DNA of 64,000 bases from Cronobacter muytjensii ATCC 51329 (GTDB taxonomy: Bacteria > Pseudomonadota > Gammaproteobacteria > Enterobacterales > Enterobacteriaceae), in the NCBI RefSeq assembly GCF_001277195.1, contig NZ_CP012268.1, positions 2,294,001 through 2,358,000 on the forward strand, in the 5' to 3' direction. Below, one piece after another: positions 7,641 to 16,156 of this stretch (position 1 is the stretch's first letter; the number at the start of each line of letters is the position of its first letter). Made by a program: the position numbers and the translations under genes. The notes beneath the pieces are model-generated. The model saw nothing but the letters and a program-made list of their open reading frames with translations. It did no database searches and was not told where the DNA came from.

Positions 7641-9011
7641 ATGGAATTATCCTCACTGACCGCCGTTTCCCCCGTTGATGGACGCTACGGCGACAAAGTC
7701 AGCGCGCTGCGCGCCATTTTCAGCGAATTTGGCCTGCTGAAGTTCCGCGTACAGGTTGAAGTTCGCTGGCTGCAAAAGCTGGCCGCACACGCAGCGATCA
7801 AGGAAGTTCCTGCTTTTGACAAAAACGCAAACGATTTCCTCGATGCGATTGTGGCGGGCTTTAGCGAAGAAGACGCCGCACGCATCAAGACTATCGAGCG
7901 CACCACCAACCATGACGTCAAAGCGGTTGAGTATTTCCTGAAGGAAAAAGTGGCTGAAGTGCCGGCGCTGCATGCCGTCTCAGAATTTATTCACTTCGCC
8001 TGCACCTCTGAGGACATCAATAACCTCTCCCACGCGCTGATGCTCTCTACGGCGCGCGAAGAAGTGATCCTGCCCGTCTGGCGCAACATTATTAACGCTG
8101 TAAAAGATCTGGCGCACCAGTATCGCGATATTCCGCTGCTCTCCCGCACCCACGGCCAGCCGGCGACGCCGTCCACCATGGGTAAAGAGATGGCGAACGT
8201 CGCGTACCGTATGGAGCGCCAGTACCGTCAGCTCGCGCAGGTCGAGATCCTCGGCAAAATCAACGGCGCGGTCGGCAACTATAACGCGCACATCGCCGCT
8301 TACCCGGAAGTGGACTGGCACCAGTTCAGCGAAGAATTCGTCACCTCGCTTGGCATTCAGTGGAACCCGTACACCACCCAGATTGAACCGCACGACTACA
8401 TTGCAGAGCTGTTCGACTGCATGGCGCGCTTCAACACGATCCTTATCGACTTTGACCGTGACGTCTGGGGTTATATCGCGCTGAACCACTTCAAACAGAA
8501 AACCATCGCGGGCGAAATCGGCTCCTCCACCATGCCGCACAAGGTCAACCCTATCGATTTCGAAAACTCCGAAGGCAACCTGGGCCTGGCGAACGCCGTG
8601 CTGCAACATCTGGCAAGCAAACTGCCGGTCTCCCGCTGGCAGCGCGACCTCACCGACTCCACCGTTCTGCGTAACCTCGGCGTTGGCGTCGGCTACGCGC
8701 TGATCGCTTATCAGTCGACGCTGAAAGGCGTGAGCAAGCTGGAAGTGAACCGCGATCGCCTGCTGGCAGAGCTGGATAGCAACTGGGAAGTGCTGGCGGA
8801 ACCGATCCAGACCGTGATGCGCCGCTACGGCATCGAGAAGCCCTATGAGAAGCTCAAAGCGCTGACCCGCGGCAAGCGCGTTGACGCCGAAGGCATGAAG
8901 CAGTTCATCGACAGTCTGGAACTGCCGGAAGACGAAAAAACGCGTCTGAAAGCGATGACGCCTGCCAATTACATCGGCCGCGCTATCCAGATGGTTGACG
9001 ATCTGAAATAA
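7641..9011 (+). CDS. purB: Adenylosuccinate lyase
   Basis: Cleaves fumarate from SAICAR and from adenylosuccinate in purine synthesis. It belongs to the fumarase/aspartase superfamily: the signature loop GSSTMPHKVNPIDFEN is near residue 295 and SRTHGQPATPSTMGKE near 170. The 456 residues equal E. coli. AGGAG lies upstream of the ATG. A PurR operator sits at codons 62-67, and a strong terminator follows the stop. Confidence 0.97.
   Translation: MELSSLTAVSPVDGRYGDKVSALRAIFSEFGLLKFRVQVEVRWLQKLAAHAAIKEVPAFDKNANDFLDAIVAGFSEEDAARIKTIERTTNHDVKAVEYFLKEKVAEVPALHAVSEFIHFACTSEDINNLSHALMLSTAREEVILPVWRNIINAVKDLAHQYRDIPLLSRTHGQPATPSTMGKEMANVAYRMERQYRQLAQVEILGKINGAVGNYNAHIAAYPEVDWHQFSEEFVTSLGIQWNPYTTQIEPHDYIAELFDCMARFNTILIDFDRDVWGYIALNHFKQKTIAGEIGSSTMPHKVNPIDFENSEGNLGLANAVLQHLASKLPVSRWQRDLTDSTVLRNLGVGVGYALIAYQSTLKGVSKLEVNRDRLLAELDSNWEVLAEPIQTVMRRYGIEKPYEKLKALTRGKRVDAEGMKQFIDSLELPEDEKTRLKAMTPANYIGRAIQMVDDLK
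7825..7840 (+). promoter_or_regulatory. PurR operator inside purB (roadblock site)
   Basis: ACGCAAACGATTTCCT differs from the PurR consensus ACGCAAACGTTTTCNT at one base. It begins at codon 62 of purB, the same place where the E. coli PurR roadblock operator is known to stop elongating polymerase when purines are plentiful. Confidence 0.75.
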
Positions 9012-9022
9012 TCCGCACGCGA

Positions 9023-9046
9023 CGCCACCTTCGGGTGGCGTTTTTT
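9023..9046 (+). terminator. Rho-independent terminator of purB
   Basis: CGCCACC (9023-9029), loop TTCG, GGTGGCG (9034-9040), then six T. A classic strong terminator between purB and phoP. Confidence 0.93.
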
Positions 9047-9098
9047 ATCGCTTTTCCTGCGCTTTCCTGCCTGTTTCCCTCGCGCGCGATCCCCGGCT

Positions 9099-9132
9099 GG
9101 TTTACCCAATGTTTATGCCCTTTTGGTAATAA
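9099..9132 (+). promoter_or_regulatory. PhoP box and -10 of the autoregulated phoPQ promoter
   Basis: GGTTTA at 9099-9104, five bases, TGTTTA at 9110-9115: the known direct-repeat PhoP box. The -10-like TAATAA at 9127-9132 begins 11 bases further on, the usual spacing for class II PhoP promoters. This indicates positive autoregulation of phoPQ under low magnesium. Confidence 0.85.
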
Positions 9133-9177
9133 TTGGCGTTAAACTATTTATCAAATTAATAAATAAGGGGACGTCGC

Positions 9178-9849
9178 ATGCGCGTGCTGGTCGTCGAAGA
9201 TAACGCTCTGCTGCGGCATCATCTGAAAGTGCAGCTCTCTGAGCTGGGGCATCAGGTGGATGCGGCGGAAGATGCCAAAGAAGCCGATTATTACCTCAAT
9301 GAACATCTGCCGGACGTGGCGATTGTCGATCTCGGATTGCCGGATGAAGACGGGCTCAGTTTGATCCGCCGCTGGCGCTCGCACGATATCACGCTGCCGA
9401 TTCTGGTGCTCACCGCCCGTGAAGGCTGGCAGGATAAAGTAGAAGTGCTGGGCGCGGGCGCGGACGATTACGTCACCAAGCCGTTTCACATCGAAGAAGT
9501 GGTGGCGCGGATGCAGGCGCTGCTGCGGCGTAACAGCGGGCTTGCCTCACAGGTGATCTCGATGCCGCCGTTTGTGGTGGATCTCTCACGCCGCGAAGTG
9601 GCCATTAACGATAACCTGATCCGCCTGACCGCCTTCGAATACACCATTATGGAAACGCTTATCCGCAACGCCGGTAAAGTGGTCAGCAAAGATTCGCTGA
9701 TGCTCCAGCTTTACCCGGACGCCGAGCTGCGTGAAAGCCACACCATTGACGTCCTGATGGGACGCCTGCGCAAAAAAATTCAGGCGGAATACCCCGGCGA
9801 GGCGATCACCACGGTTCGCGGCCAGGGTTACCGGTTCGATCTGCGCTAA
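9178..9849 (+). CDS. phoP: Response regulator PhoP
   Basis: The DNA-binding half of the PhoPQ system that responds to low magnesium, acid pH and cationic peptides. The receiver domain (1-115) has the phospho-acceptor Asp51 in VDLGLPDEDG, acidic residues in VVEDNA, and the conserved TAREGWQDKVEVLGAGADDYVTKPF segment. The OmpR-type winged helix follows and ends RGQGYRFDLR. Length is 223 residues, as in E. coli. AAGGGGA lies upstream of the ATG. phoQ starts immediately after its stop codon. Confidence 0.97.
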   Translation: MRVLVVEDNALLRHHLKVQLSELGHQVDAAEDAKEADYYLNEHLPDVAIVDLGLPDEDGLSLIRRWRSHDITLPILVLTAREGWQDKVEVLGAGADDYVTKPFHIEEVVARMQALLRRNSGLASQVISMPPFVVDLSRREVAINDNLIRLTAFEYTIMETLIRNAGKVVSKDSLMLQLYPDAELRESHTIDVLMGRLRKKIQAEYPGEAITTVRGQGYRFDLR

Positions 9850-11352
9850 ATGAAAAAATTCCTGCGTCACTTTTTACCGCTCTCGCTGCGGGTTCGCTTT
9901 CTGCTGGCGACGGCGGCGGTCGTGCTGGTGCTCTCGCTCGCTTACGGCATGGTGGCGCTGGTGGGCTACAGCGTGAGTTTCGATAAAACCACCTTTCGCC
10001 TGCTGCGCGGCGAGAGCAATCTGTTTTACACGCTCGCCCGCTATGAAAACGGCAGGCTGAGCGTGGAGATCCCCGATCATATCGACAGGCAGAGCCCGAC
10101 GCTGACGTTTATCTATAACGAAAAAGGCAAACTGCTCTGGTCGCAGTGCGACGTACCCTGGCTGATGAAAGAAATTCGCCCGGAATGGCTCTCCGCCAAC
10201 GGTTTTCACGAGCTGGAAACGCGCTTTAGCGACACCCGCGTACTGCTGGGCACCAACCACTCCCTGCAAAAACGGCTGAACGAGTACGATCCCGAAAGAG
10301 ATGACGAAACCACGCACTCGGTGGCGGTGAACCTTTACCCCGCGACCGCCACCCTGCCCGCGCTGACGGTCGTGGTGGTCGATACGATCCCCGACGAGCT
10401 GAAAAGCTCGTGGAGCGTCTGGAACTGGTTTATCTATGTGCTCGCGGCGAATCTGCTGCTGGTTGTTCCGCTGCTGTGGCTCGCGGCATGGTGGAGCCTG
10501 CGCCCGATTGAGGCGCTGGCCCGCGAAGTGCGCGAGCTGGAAGAGCATCACCGGGAACAGCTCAACCCCTATACCACCCGCGAGCTGACAAGCCTCGTGC
10601 ATAACCTCAACCGGCTGCTGAAAAGCGAGCGCGAGCGCTATGAGAAATACCGCACGACGCTCACCGATCTCACCCACAGCCTTAAAACGCCGCTGGCGGT
10701 GCTGCAAAGTACGCTACGTTCGCTGCGTACCGGCAAAACCGATGTCGAACAGGCCGAGCCCGTCATGCTTGAGCAGATCAGCCGTATTTCACAGCAAATT
10801 GGCTACTACCTGCACCGCGCCAGTATGCGCAGCGGCAATATGCTGCTGAGCCGCGAGCTGCACCCGGTGGCGCCGCTGCTCGACAACCTGACCTCGGCGC
10901 TGAACAAGGTTTACCAGCGCAAAGGCGTGAGTATTACGCTCGATATCTCGCCGGAGATCGTGTTTATCGGCGAGAAAAACGATTTTCTCGAAGTCATGGG
11001 CAATGTCCTGGATAACGCCTGCAAATATTGTCTGGAGTTTGTCGAGGTCACCGCGCGCGTGGCGGATGATACGCTGCATCTGGTGGTCGAAGATGACGGT
11101 CCGGGCATTCCGGAGAGTAAACGCGCGCTGGTGTTTGACCGCGGCCAGCGGGCCGATACGCTGCGTCCCGGCCAGGGCGTGGGGCTGTCGGTGGCGCGTG
11201 AAGTGGTTGAACAATACAGCGGGCAGATCCTCACCGGCAGCAGCCCGCTCGGCGGCGCCAGGATGGAAGTCGTTTTCGCCCGCCAGCAGCCGCCCGCCGG
11301 CGAATCTTCCGCCAGTCTGCGAAAAAACCTGTCTGACGGCCACGCAGAGTGA
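9850..11352 (+). CDS. phoQ: Sensor histidine kinase PhoQ
   Basis: The inner-membrane sensor kinase/phosphatase for PhoP. Membrane helix about 15-43, periplasmic sensor about 44-190, second helix about 193-215, HAMP, the phosphorylated histidine in DLTHSLKTPLAVLQ (about 276), and ATP-binding motifs (NVLDNACKYCLEF, DDGPGIP, GQGVGLSVA). Its ATG abuts the phoP stop, so translation is probably coupled. At 500 residues it is longer than the 486 of E. coli, through an extended tail. The acidic patch EDDDDAE of E. coli is replaced by DPERDDE (147-153), which could alter magnesium or peptide sensing. Confidence 0.96.
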   Translation: MKKFLRHFLPLSLRVRFLLATAAVVLVLSLAYGMVALVGYSVSFDKTTFRLLRGESNLFYTLARYENGRLSVEIPDHIDRQSPTLTFIYNEKGKLLWSQCDVPWLMKEIRPEWLSANGFHELETRFSDTRVLLGTNHSLQKRLNEYDPERDDETTHSVAVNLYPATATLPALTVVVVDTIPDELKSSWSVWNWFIYVLAANLLLVVPLLWLAAWWSLRPIEALAREVRELEEHHREQLNPYTTRELTSLVHNLNRLLKSERERYEKYRTTLTDLTHSLKTPLAVLQSTLRSLRTGKTDVEQAEPVMLEQISRISQQIGYYLHRASMRSGNMLLSRELHPVAPLLDNLTSALNKVYQRKGVSITLDISPEIVFIGEKNDFLEVMGNVLDNACKYCLEFVEVTARVADDTLHLVVEDDGPGIPESKRALVFDRGQRADTLRPGQGVGLSVAREVVEQYSGQILTGSSPLGGARMEVVFARQQPPAGESSASLRKNLSDGHAE

Positions 11353-11401
11353 CGCGCGTCCGTTATAATCCGACTCATCTTCAGAGCCTGCGGAATACAA
11401 T

Positions 11402-12523
11402 ATGGATTACCACGTAGAGATAAACTGGCCCGATTTCATTGAACGCTACTGGCAAAAACGCCCGGTCGTGTTAAAGCGCGGCATCAAGAATTTTGTCGAC
11501 CCGCTCTCACCGGACGAACTGGCCGGTCTTGCGATGGAGAACGAGGTGGACAGCCGCCTGGTCAGTCATCAGGACGGCAAATGGGAAGTGAGCCACGGCC
11601 CGTTCCAGAGCTACGATCACTTGGGTGAAAATAACTGGTCGCTTTTAGTGCAGGCGGTGAATAACTGGCATGAGCCGAGCGCGGCGCTGATGCGTCCGTT
11701 CCGCGCGCTGCCGGACTGGCGCATCGACGATCTGATGATCTCGTTCTCCGTGCCGGGCGGCGGCGTAGGCCCGCATCTGGATCAGTATGACGTGTTTATT
11801 ATTCAGGGCGTGGGGCGTCGTCGCTGGCGCGTCGGCGAAAAAGTGCCGATGAAGCAGCACTGCCCGCATCCGGATCTGCTGCAGGTCGACCCGTTTGAAG
11901 CGCTGATCGACGAAGAGCTGGAGCCGGGCGATATTCTCTATATTCCGCCAGGTTTCCCGCATGAAGGCTATTCGCTGGAAAACTCAATGAACTATTCGGT
12001 GGGCTTTCGCGCGCCGAGCGGTCGCGAGCTTATCAGCGGTTTCGCCGATTACGTGCTGCAGCGCGAACTTGGCAGCCAGCGCTACAGCGACCCTGACGTG
12101 CCGGCCCGCGAGCATGCGGCGGATATCGTGCCTGCGGAAGTGGACAAGCTTCGCGAGATGATGCTGGATCTTATTCGCGATCCGGCGCATTTCAACGAGT
12201 GGTTTGGCGAGTTTATTACTCAGTCACGTCACGAGCTGGACGTCTCGCCGCCAGAGCCGCCCTATCAGCCAGATGAAATCTATGACGCGCTGAAACAGGG
12301 CGATTCGCTGGTGCGTCTGGGTGGCCTGCGCGTGTTGCGTATCGGCGAAGAGGTATTCGTAAACGGCGAGAAGATAGACACCCCGCACCGCCCGGCGCTG
12401 CATCAGCTCGCCAATGAAATCGTGTTGAATGACGCGATGTTCGGCGACGCGCTGGAAGATCCGTCATTCCTGGCGATGCTGGCCGCGCTGGTTAACAGCG
12501 GCTACTGGTATTTCGCGGATTAA
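11402..12523 (+). CDS. roxA: Ribosomal protein uL16 arginine 3-hydroxylase RoxA
   Basis: An Fe(II)/2-oxoglutarate oxygenase of the JmjC/cupin class that hydroxylates an arginine of ribosomal protein L16. The iron-binding HxD is in GPHLDQYDVF (about residue 125) and the distal histidine is in PPGFPHEGYS (about 187). The 373 residues are as in E. coli. A TATAAT at 11364-11369 in the gap after phoQ is a possible private -10, though no clear -35 is seen. Two REP-like palindromes follow the gene. Confidence 0.95.
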   Translation: MDYHVEINWPDFIERYWQKRPVVLKRGIKNFVDPLSPDELAGLAMENEVDSRLVSHQDGKWEVSHGPFQSYDHLGENNWSLLVQAVNNWHEPSAALMRPFRALPDWRIDDLMISFSVPGGGVGPHLDQYDVFIIQGVGRRRWRVGEKVPMKQHCPHPDLLQVDPFEALIDEELEPGDILYIPPGFPHEGYSLENSMNYSVGFRAPSGRELISGFADYVLQRELGSQRYSDPDVPAREHAADIVPAEVDKLREMMLDLIRDPAHFNEWFGEFITQSRHELDVSPPEPPYQPDEIYDALKQGDSLVRLGGLRVLRIGEEVFVNGEKIDTPHRPALHQLANEIVLNDAMFGDALEDPSFLAMLAALVNSGYWYFAD

Positions 12524-12536
12524 CCGCGTGTGGGAC

Positions 12537-12560
12537 GGCGGGTGCGCTTTAGTGACCCGC
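12537..12560. repeat. REP-like palindrome, copy 1
   Basis: GGCGGGTGCGC then GTGACCCGC form an imperfect palindrome just after roxA. It belongs to the same family as copies at 12598-12630 and 18027-18114, which share a GGCGGGT...ACCCGCC frame. Confidence 0.6.
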
Positions 12561-12597
12561 GCTGAGACATAACCACAAAATGATGGCTTAATCTGTA

Positions 12598-12630
12598 AGG
12601 CGGGTAAGCGTTAGCGCACCCGCCTTTTTA
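12598..12630. terminator. REP-like palindrome, copy 2, acting as a likely terminator
   Basis: AGGCGGGT (12598-12605) pairs with ACCCGCCT (12618-12625), with GCG/CGC pairing inside, and TTTTTA follows on the plus strand. It shares the 12-mer GGCGGGTAAGCG with 18087-18098. It separates roxA from the convergent pepT. Confidence 0.75.
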
Positions 12631-12649
12631 ATGTCACGGTACGACCCGG

Positions 12650-13879
12650 TTACCCTGCCCGCTGCGCCGTTAACTCGGCGATGCGCACAATCACCTGCAC
12701 CGCTTTCTCCATCCCTTCGAGCGTCGCGAATTCATGCTTGCCGTGGTAATTGTACCCGCCGGTGAAAATGTTCGGGCACGGCAGGCCCATAAACGACAGC
12801 TGCGCGCCGTCGGTGCCGCCGCGAATGGGCTTCATCTGCGGTTCGATGCCGCAATCCACCATCGCCTGACGCGCAATCTCGATGATATGCGGATGCTCGG
12901 CCACTTTTTCCCGCATGTTGTAATAGCTGTCTTCAATCGCGAGCTCAATGTAACAATCCGGATGCAGCCCTTTGCCGACCTGTTTCGCGATATCCATCAT
13001 GCGACGTTTACGCGCTTCGAAATTCTCGCGGTCGAAATCGCGGATGATGTAATGCATCTCGGCGCGATCCACCGAGCCTTTCATGGTATGCAGATGGTAA
13101 AAACCTTCATAGCCCTCGGTGCACTCCGGGCTCTCCTCGGCGGGCACCAGCGCGTGAATGCGCGCGGCCAGCGACAGCGCGTTTACCATCACGCCTTTGG
13201 CGGTGCCGGGGTGCACGTTATTGCCGACAATCTTAATGGTCACCGAGGCGGCGTTAAAATTCTCATACTCCAGCTCGCCGATGCCGCTGCCATCCATCGT
13301 ATACGCCCAGCGCGCGTCGAACGCCCCAACATCGAAATGCTTCGCGCCTTTGCCGACCTCTTCGTCCGGCGTAAAGGCAACGCGGATATCGCCGTGAGGG
13401 ATGTCGCTCTGCGCCAGTGTCGCCATCGCGGTCATGATCTCAGCGACTCCTGCTTTATCGTCCGCGCCGAGCAGCGTTTTACCATCGGTTGTGATAAGCG
13501 TATGGCCGAGTAGCTGATGCAACACCGGAAACATGACCGGCGATAACACTTCCTCACCGGTGCCGAGCGCGATATCCCCGCCGCGATAGTTTTCGACAAT
13601 CTGCGGATTGACATTCTTCGCGGTGAAATCGGGCGATGTATCCACATGCGAAATAAAGCCGATGGGCGGGACGGGCTTATTGACGTTAGACGGCAGCGTG
13701 CCGGTTAGCGTGCCGTGCTCGCTCAGCATGACCTGGGTCATCCCCAGGGCTTCCATCTGGTTTTTCAGCAGGTTTAACAGCTTCCACTGGCTTTCGGTGC
13801 TGGGAACATGCTTCACCCCGGCCCGTGACTGGGTATCCATAGTGACATATTGCAGGAAACGTTCGAGTAATTTATCCAT
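12650..13879 (-). CDS. pepT: Peptidase T (aminotripeptidase)
   Basis: A cytoplasmic zinc peptidase removing the N-terminal residue of tripeptides. M20 family: His78 in FISHVDTSPD, the LLGADDKAGVAEI aspartate, FTPDEEVGKG glutamates, and the late YNYHGKHEF histidine. The ATG at 13879 follows GGGGTGAG with good spacing and gives 409 residues (E. coli 408); an in-frame ATG at 13915 only adds a non-conserved leader. It is divergent from potA, as in E. coli, where pepT is FNR-dependent; I did not find a convincing FNR box here. Confidence 0.95.
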   Translation of the reverse strand: MDKLLERFLQYVTMDTQSRAGVKHVPSTESQWKLLNLLKNQMEALGMTQVMLSEHGTLTGTLPSNVNKPVPPIGFISHVDTSPDFTAKNVNPQIVENYRGGDIALGTGEEVLSPVMFPVLHQLLGHTLITTDGKTLLGADDKAGVAEIMTAMATLAQSDIPHGDIRVAFTPDEEVGKGAKHFDVGAFDARWAYTMDGSGIGELEYENFNAASVTIKIVGNNVHPGTAKGVMVNALSLAARIHALVPAEESPECTEGYEGFYHLHTMKGSVDRAEMHYIIRDFDRENFEARKRRMMDIAKQVGKGLHPDCYIELAIEDSYYNMREKVAEHPHIIEIARQAMVDCGIEPQMKPIRGGTDGAQLSFMGLPCPNIFTGGYNYHGKHEFATLEGMEKAVQVIVRIAELTAQRAG

Positions 13880-14070
13880 GTTCTCACCCCTGTTATTTTG
13901 TGACGTCATTATCATTAAGCATTAAAAGACAAATATTGTTTCAGGTCACCTTTCACCCGGCGAAGAGGAATAATCCTGCCGGGAAAAAAGGGGGTATCCG
14001 CCCCTGGCGCGCCTGCATGAATGAAAACCCCTGGAAAACGCGCGATACCGGCAAGAAAGCGTCTGTGGCA

Positions 14071-14099
14071 TTGGCGATTTCAATGGTTTGCCGTAGAAT
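14071..14099 (+). promoter_or_regulatory. Predicted sigma-70 promoter of potABCD
   Basis: TTGGCG at 14071-14076, 17 bases, TAGAAT at 14094-14099. Four of six and five of six bases match consensus with ideal spacing. It lies 68 bases before the chosen potA start. Apart from this the 287-base pepT-potA gap holds nothing recognised. Confidence 0.6.
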
Positions 14100-14166
14100 G
14101 CCTGCCCTTATCATGTGCCAGACCCAAAGGTGGTTCATCACAAACCCCGCATCCGGTTTCTTCTTG

Positions 14167-15315
14167 ATGCGTTTTTTACGGGACAGAGTAAAAAAATTGA
14201 ATACACAGCCGCGCTCGCTTTCCCCCCTTCTGCAACTGGCGGATATCGGGAAAAGCTTTGATGGTAAAACCGTCATTTCTGATTTCTCGCTGACCATCAA
14301 TCATGGTGAATTCCTCACGCTTCTCGGCCCTTCCGGCTGCGGTAAAACGACCGTGCTGCGCCTTATCGCAGGCCTTGAGAACGCCGACGCCGGGCGAATT
14401 ACCCTTGATTCGCAGGACATTACCGACGTTCCCGCCGAACATCGCCATGTGAATACGGTTTTCCAGAGCTACGCCCTTTTCCCGCACATGACGGTCTTTG
14501 AAAACGTGGCGTTTGGCCTGCGGATGCAGAAAACGCCTGCCGCCGGGATAGCGCCGCGCGTGATGGATGCATTAAAGATGGTGCAGCTTGAGGAATTTGC
14601 CCAGCGCAAACCGCATCAACTTTCCGGCGGCCAGCAGCAACGCGTGGCGATCGCCCGCGCGGTGGTCAATAAACCTCGCCTGCTGCTGCTAGATGAATCG
14701 CTGTCCGCGCTCGACTATAAACTGCGCAAACAGATGCAAAATGAGCTGAAAGCGCTCCAGCGTAAGCTGGGCATTACCTTCGTGTTCGTGACCCACGATC
14801 AGGAAGAGGCGCTGACCATGTCGGATCGCATCGTGGTGATGCGCGACGGGCGCATCGAGCAGGATGGCACGCCGCGTGAAATCTACGAAGAGCCGAAAAA
14901 CCTCTTTGTGGCGAGCTTTATCGGCGAGATCAATATCTTCGAGGCGACAGTCATCGAGCGCGTCGACGCCAGCCGCGTGCGGGCGAACGTGGAAGGCCGC
15001 GAGTGTGTGTTGTATGTCAGTTTCCCGGTCGCGGTCGGCCAGAAACTCAACGTGCTGCTGCGCCCGGAAGATCTGCGCGTTGAAGAGATCAATGGCGAAG
15101 GCGACGCCGACGGCCTGATTGGCTTTGTGCGCGAGCGCAACTATAAGGGCATGACGCTGGAGTCGGTCGTTGAGCTGGAAAACGGCAAAATAGTGCTGGT
15201 CAGCGAATTCTTTAACGAAGACGATCCGGATTTCGACCACTCTCTCGATCAGAAAATGGCCGTGACCTGGGTGGAAAGCTGGGAGGTGGTGCTGGCCGAT
15301 GAAGAGCTCGCGTAA
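14167..15315 (+). CDS. potA: Spermidine/putrescine ABC transporter ATPase PotA
   Basis: The ATP-hydrolysing subunit of the PotABCD polyamine importer. Walker A LGPSGCGKTT, signature LSGGQQQRVAIARA, Walker B LLLLDESLSALD, switch histidine FVTHDQEEA, then a C-terminal TOBE-type regulatory domain. The start is uncertain. The ATG at 14167 has no good ribosome site; the stretch aligned with the E. coli start (MGQSKKLN, as I recall it) reads ACG instead of ATG and carries an extra A, so a TTG at 14197 is another candidate. The frame is open back to 13900, but that part is unlike the family. potB overlaps its end. Confidence 0.93.
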   Translation: MRFLRDRVKKLNTQPRSLSPLLQLADIGKSFDGKTVISDFSLTINHGEFLTLLGPSGCGKTTVLRLIAGLENADAGRITLDSQDITDVPAEHRHVNTVFQSYALFPHMTVFENVAFGLRMQKTPAAGIAPRVMDALKMVQLEEFAQRKPHQLSGGQQQRVAIARAVVNKPRLLLLDESLSALDYKLRKQMQNELKALQRKLGITFVFVTHDQEEALTMSDRIVVMRDGRIEQDGTPREIYEEPKNLFVASFIGEINIFEATVIERVDASRVRANVEGRECVLYVSFPVAVGQKLNVLLRPEDLRVEEINGEGDADGLIGFVRERNYKGMTLESVVELENGKIVLVSEFFNEDDPDFDHSLDQKMAVTWVESWEVVLADEELA

Positions 15316-16156
15316 ATTCCAGAATGTGGTGATCGCCACGATCGTCGGCTGGCTGGTGCTGTTTGTGTTCCTGCCTAACCTGATGATCATCGCCACCAGC
15401 TTCCTGACCCGCGACGACGCGCATTTCGTAAGCCTGGTGTTTACGCTGGATAACTACGCGCGCCTGCTCGACCCGCTCTATTTCCAGGTGCTGCTGCACT
15501 CGCTGAATATGGCGCTGCAGGCGACGCTCGCGTGTCTGGTGCTGGGCTACCCGTTTGCCTGGTTCCTGGCGAAACTGCCGGCGAAAGTGCGCCCGCTGCT
15601 GCTGTTTTTGCTGATAGTTCCCTTCTGGACGAACTCGCTTATCCGTATTTACGGCCTGAAGCTGTTTCTCAGCACGCGCGGCTATCTGAACGAGTTTTTG
15701 CTCTGGCTCGGCGTTATCGACACGCCGGTGCGCATCATGTATACGCCGTCAGCGGTGATTATCGGCCTGGTTTATATCCTGCTGCCGTTTATGGTGATGC
15801 CGCTCTACTCCAGTATTGAGAAGCTCGACAAGCCGCTGCTGGAAGCCGCGCGCGATCTCGGCGCCAGCAAGCTGCAAACTTTTGTGCGCATTATCCTGCC
15901 GCTGACGATGCCGGGCATTATTGCCGGGTGTCTGCTGGTGATGCTGCCCGCGATGGGCCTGTTTTATGTCTCCGATCTCATGGGCGGCGCAAAAAACCTG
16001 CTTATCGGCAACGTTATCAAGAGCCAGTTCCTGAACATCCGCGACTGGCCGTTCGGCGCGGCGACCAGCATCACGCTGACGCTGGTGATGGGCCTGATGC
16101 TGCTGGTGTACTGGCGCGCCGCGCGCCTGCTTAACAAGAAGGTGGAGCTGGAATGA
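15299..16156 (+). CDS. potB: Spermidine/putrescine ABC transporter permease PotB
   Basis: One of the two inner-membrane channel subunits of PotABCD. Six hydrophobic segments, beginning NVVIATIVGWLVLFVFLPNL, and the permease EAA loop LLEAARDLGASKLQTFVRIILP that docks with PotA. The ATG lies 17 bases inside the end of potA, and the stop overlaps the potC ATG by four bases, so translation is probably coupled. The E. coli protein has been annotated at 275 or 285 residues; this frame gives 285. Confidence 0.95.
   Translation: MKSSRKFQNVVIATIVGWLVLFVFLPNLMIIATSFLTRDDAHFVSLVFTLDNYARLLDPLYFQVLLHSLNMALQATLACLVLGYPFAWFLAKLPAKVRPLLLFLLIVPFWTNSLIRIYGLKLFLSTRGYLNEFLLWLGVIDTPVRIMYTPSAVIIGLVYILLPFMVMPLYSSIEKLDKPLLEAARDLGASKLQTFVRIILPLTMPGIIAGCLLVMLPAMGLFYVSDLMGGAKNLLIGNVIKSQFLNIRDWPFGAATSITLTLVMGLMLLVYWRAARLLNKKVELE

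Noticed and set aside
13900..14166. Longer N-terminal form of PotA
   Set aside because: The extra 89 residues are unlike any ABC ATPase and span the predicted promoter at 14071-14099.
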